From Patescibacteria group bacterium (GTDB lineage: Bacteria; Patescibacteriota; Gracilibacteria; BD1-5; UBA2023), in the NCBI GenBank assembly GCA_030836665.1, contig JAUPLX010000004.1, positions 1 to 21,051 on the forward strand: 21,051 bases of DNA, read 5' to 3'. Below are positions 21,050 to 21,051 of this stretch, piece by piece. The notes under the pieces are model-generated. The model was not told the origin of the DNA. It saw only the letters and a list, made by a program, of their open reading frames with translations, and ran no database searches. How positions within the stretch are numbered: the stretch's first letter is position 1; the number at the start of each line of letters is the position of its first letter. The position numbers were made by a program, and so were the translations under genes.

Positions 21050-21051
21050 GA

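Noticed and set aside
1..21051. CRISPR arrays, insertion sequences, integrases or riboswitches
   Set aside because: I looked for regular short repeats, transposase motifs, terminal inverted repeats and known riboswitch cores on both strands and saw none.

Overview
The window is a GC-rich bacterial chromosome segment whose genes only read correctly if UGA is a glycine codon (translation table 25). Ten in-frame TGA codons interrupt six otherwise intact genes (dinD, hemW, a fibre-like gene, rplF, rpsS, rplC). Where I recognise the family, they sit at conserved glycine positions. All 33 complete CDS I call end in TAA or TAG and none in TGA. Table 25 is known from Candidatus Gracilibacteria (BD1-5/GN02) and Absconditabacteria (SR1) of the Candidate Phyla Radiation. 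The missing rpmD (L30) between S5 and L15, small compact genes and few Shine-Dalgarno sites agree with that placement. Assignment to Gracilibacteria rather than Absconditabacteria is inference.

Layout. (1) 1-3800, accessory genes: a YgjP-like metalloprotease (-), a DinD homologue (+, two UGA), a four-helix membrane protein (-) and a RhuM-type Fic protein (+), separated by bidirectional terminators. (2) 3803-7133, a minus-strand operon read adk > EEP nuclease > EEP nuclease paralogue > hemW-like (two UGA) > tRNA-Thr(GGU) > terminator. (3) 7290-7652, RNase P RNA (-). (4) 7709-9646, a plus-strand island with a phage-tail-fibre-like surface protein (three UGA), a small membrane protein translationally coupled to it, and a second small membrane protein with its own promoter. 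(5) 9667-10677, a DEDDh exonuclease (-) and a YdcH/DUF465 protein (+), each ending at a strong bidirectional terminator. (6) 10685-20932, the ribosomal protein supercluster on the minus strand, read from high to low coordinates: L3, L4, L23, L2, S19, L22, S3, L16, L29, S17, L14, L24, L5, S14, S8, L6, L18, S5, L15, then a terminator and secY. (7) The last ~105 bases hold the C-terminus of an unidentified minus-strand CDS.

How the parts work together. Region 6 builds the ribosome and the Sec translocon. adk, usually next to secY, lies 3.5 kb away, with exonuclease, fibre and RNase P loci between. rnpB and the tRNA add to the translation apparatus. DinD, RhuM-Fic and the fibre locus are accessory genes of the kind often carried by mobile elements, yet they use the same recoded UGA, so they are adapted to this host.

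The most notable observations are the UGA=Gly code in a GC-rich genome, the confinement of UGA codons in the ribosomal operon to codons 3-8 of their genes, and Shine-Dalgarno-less, pyrimidine-rich ribosomal gene leaders that often carry CCTCC-like runs.
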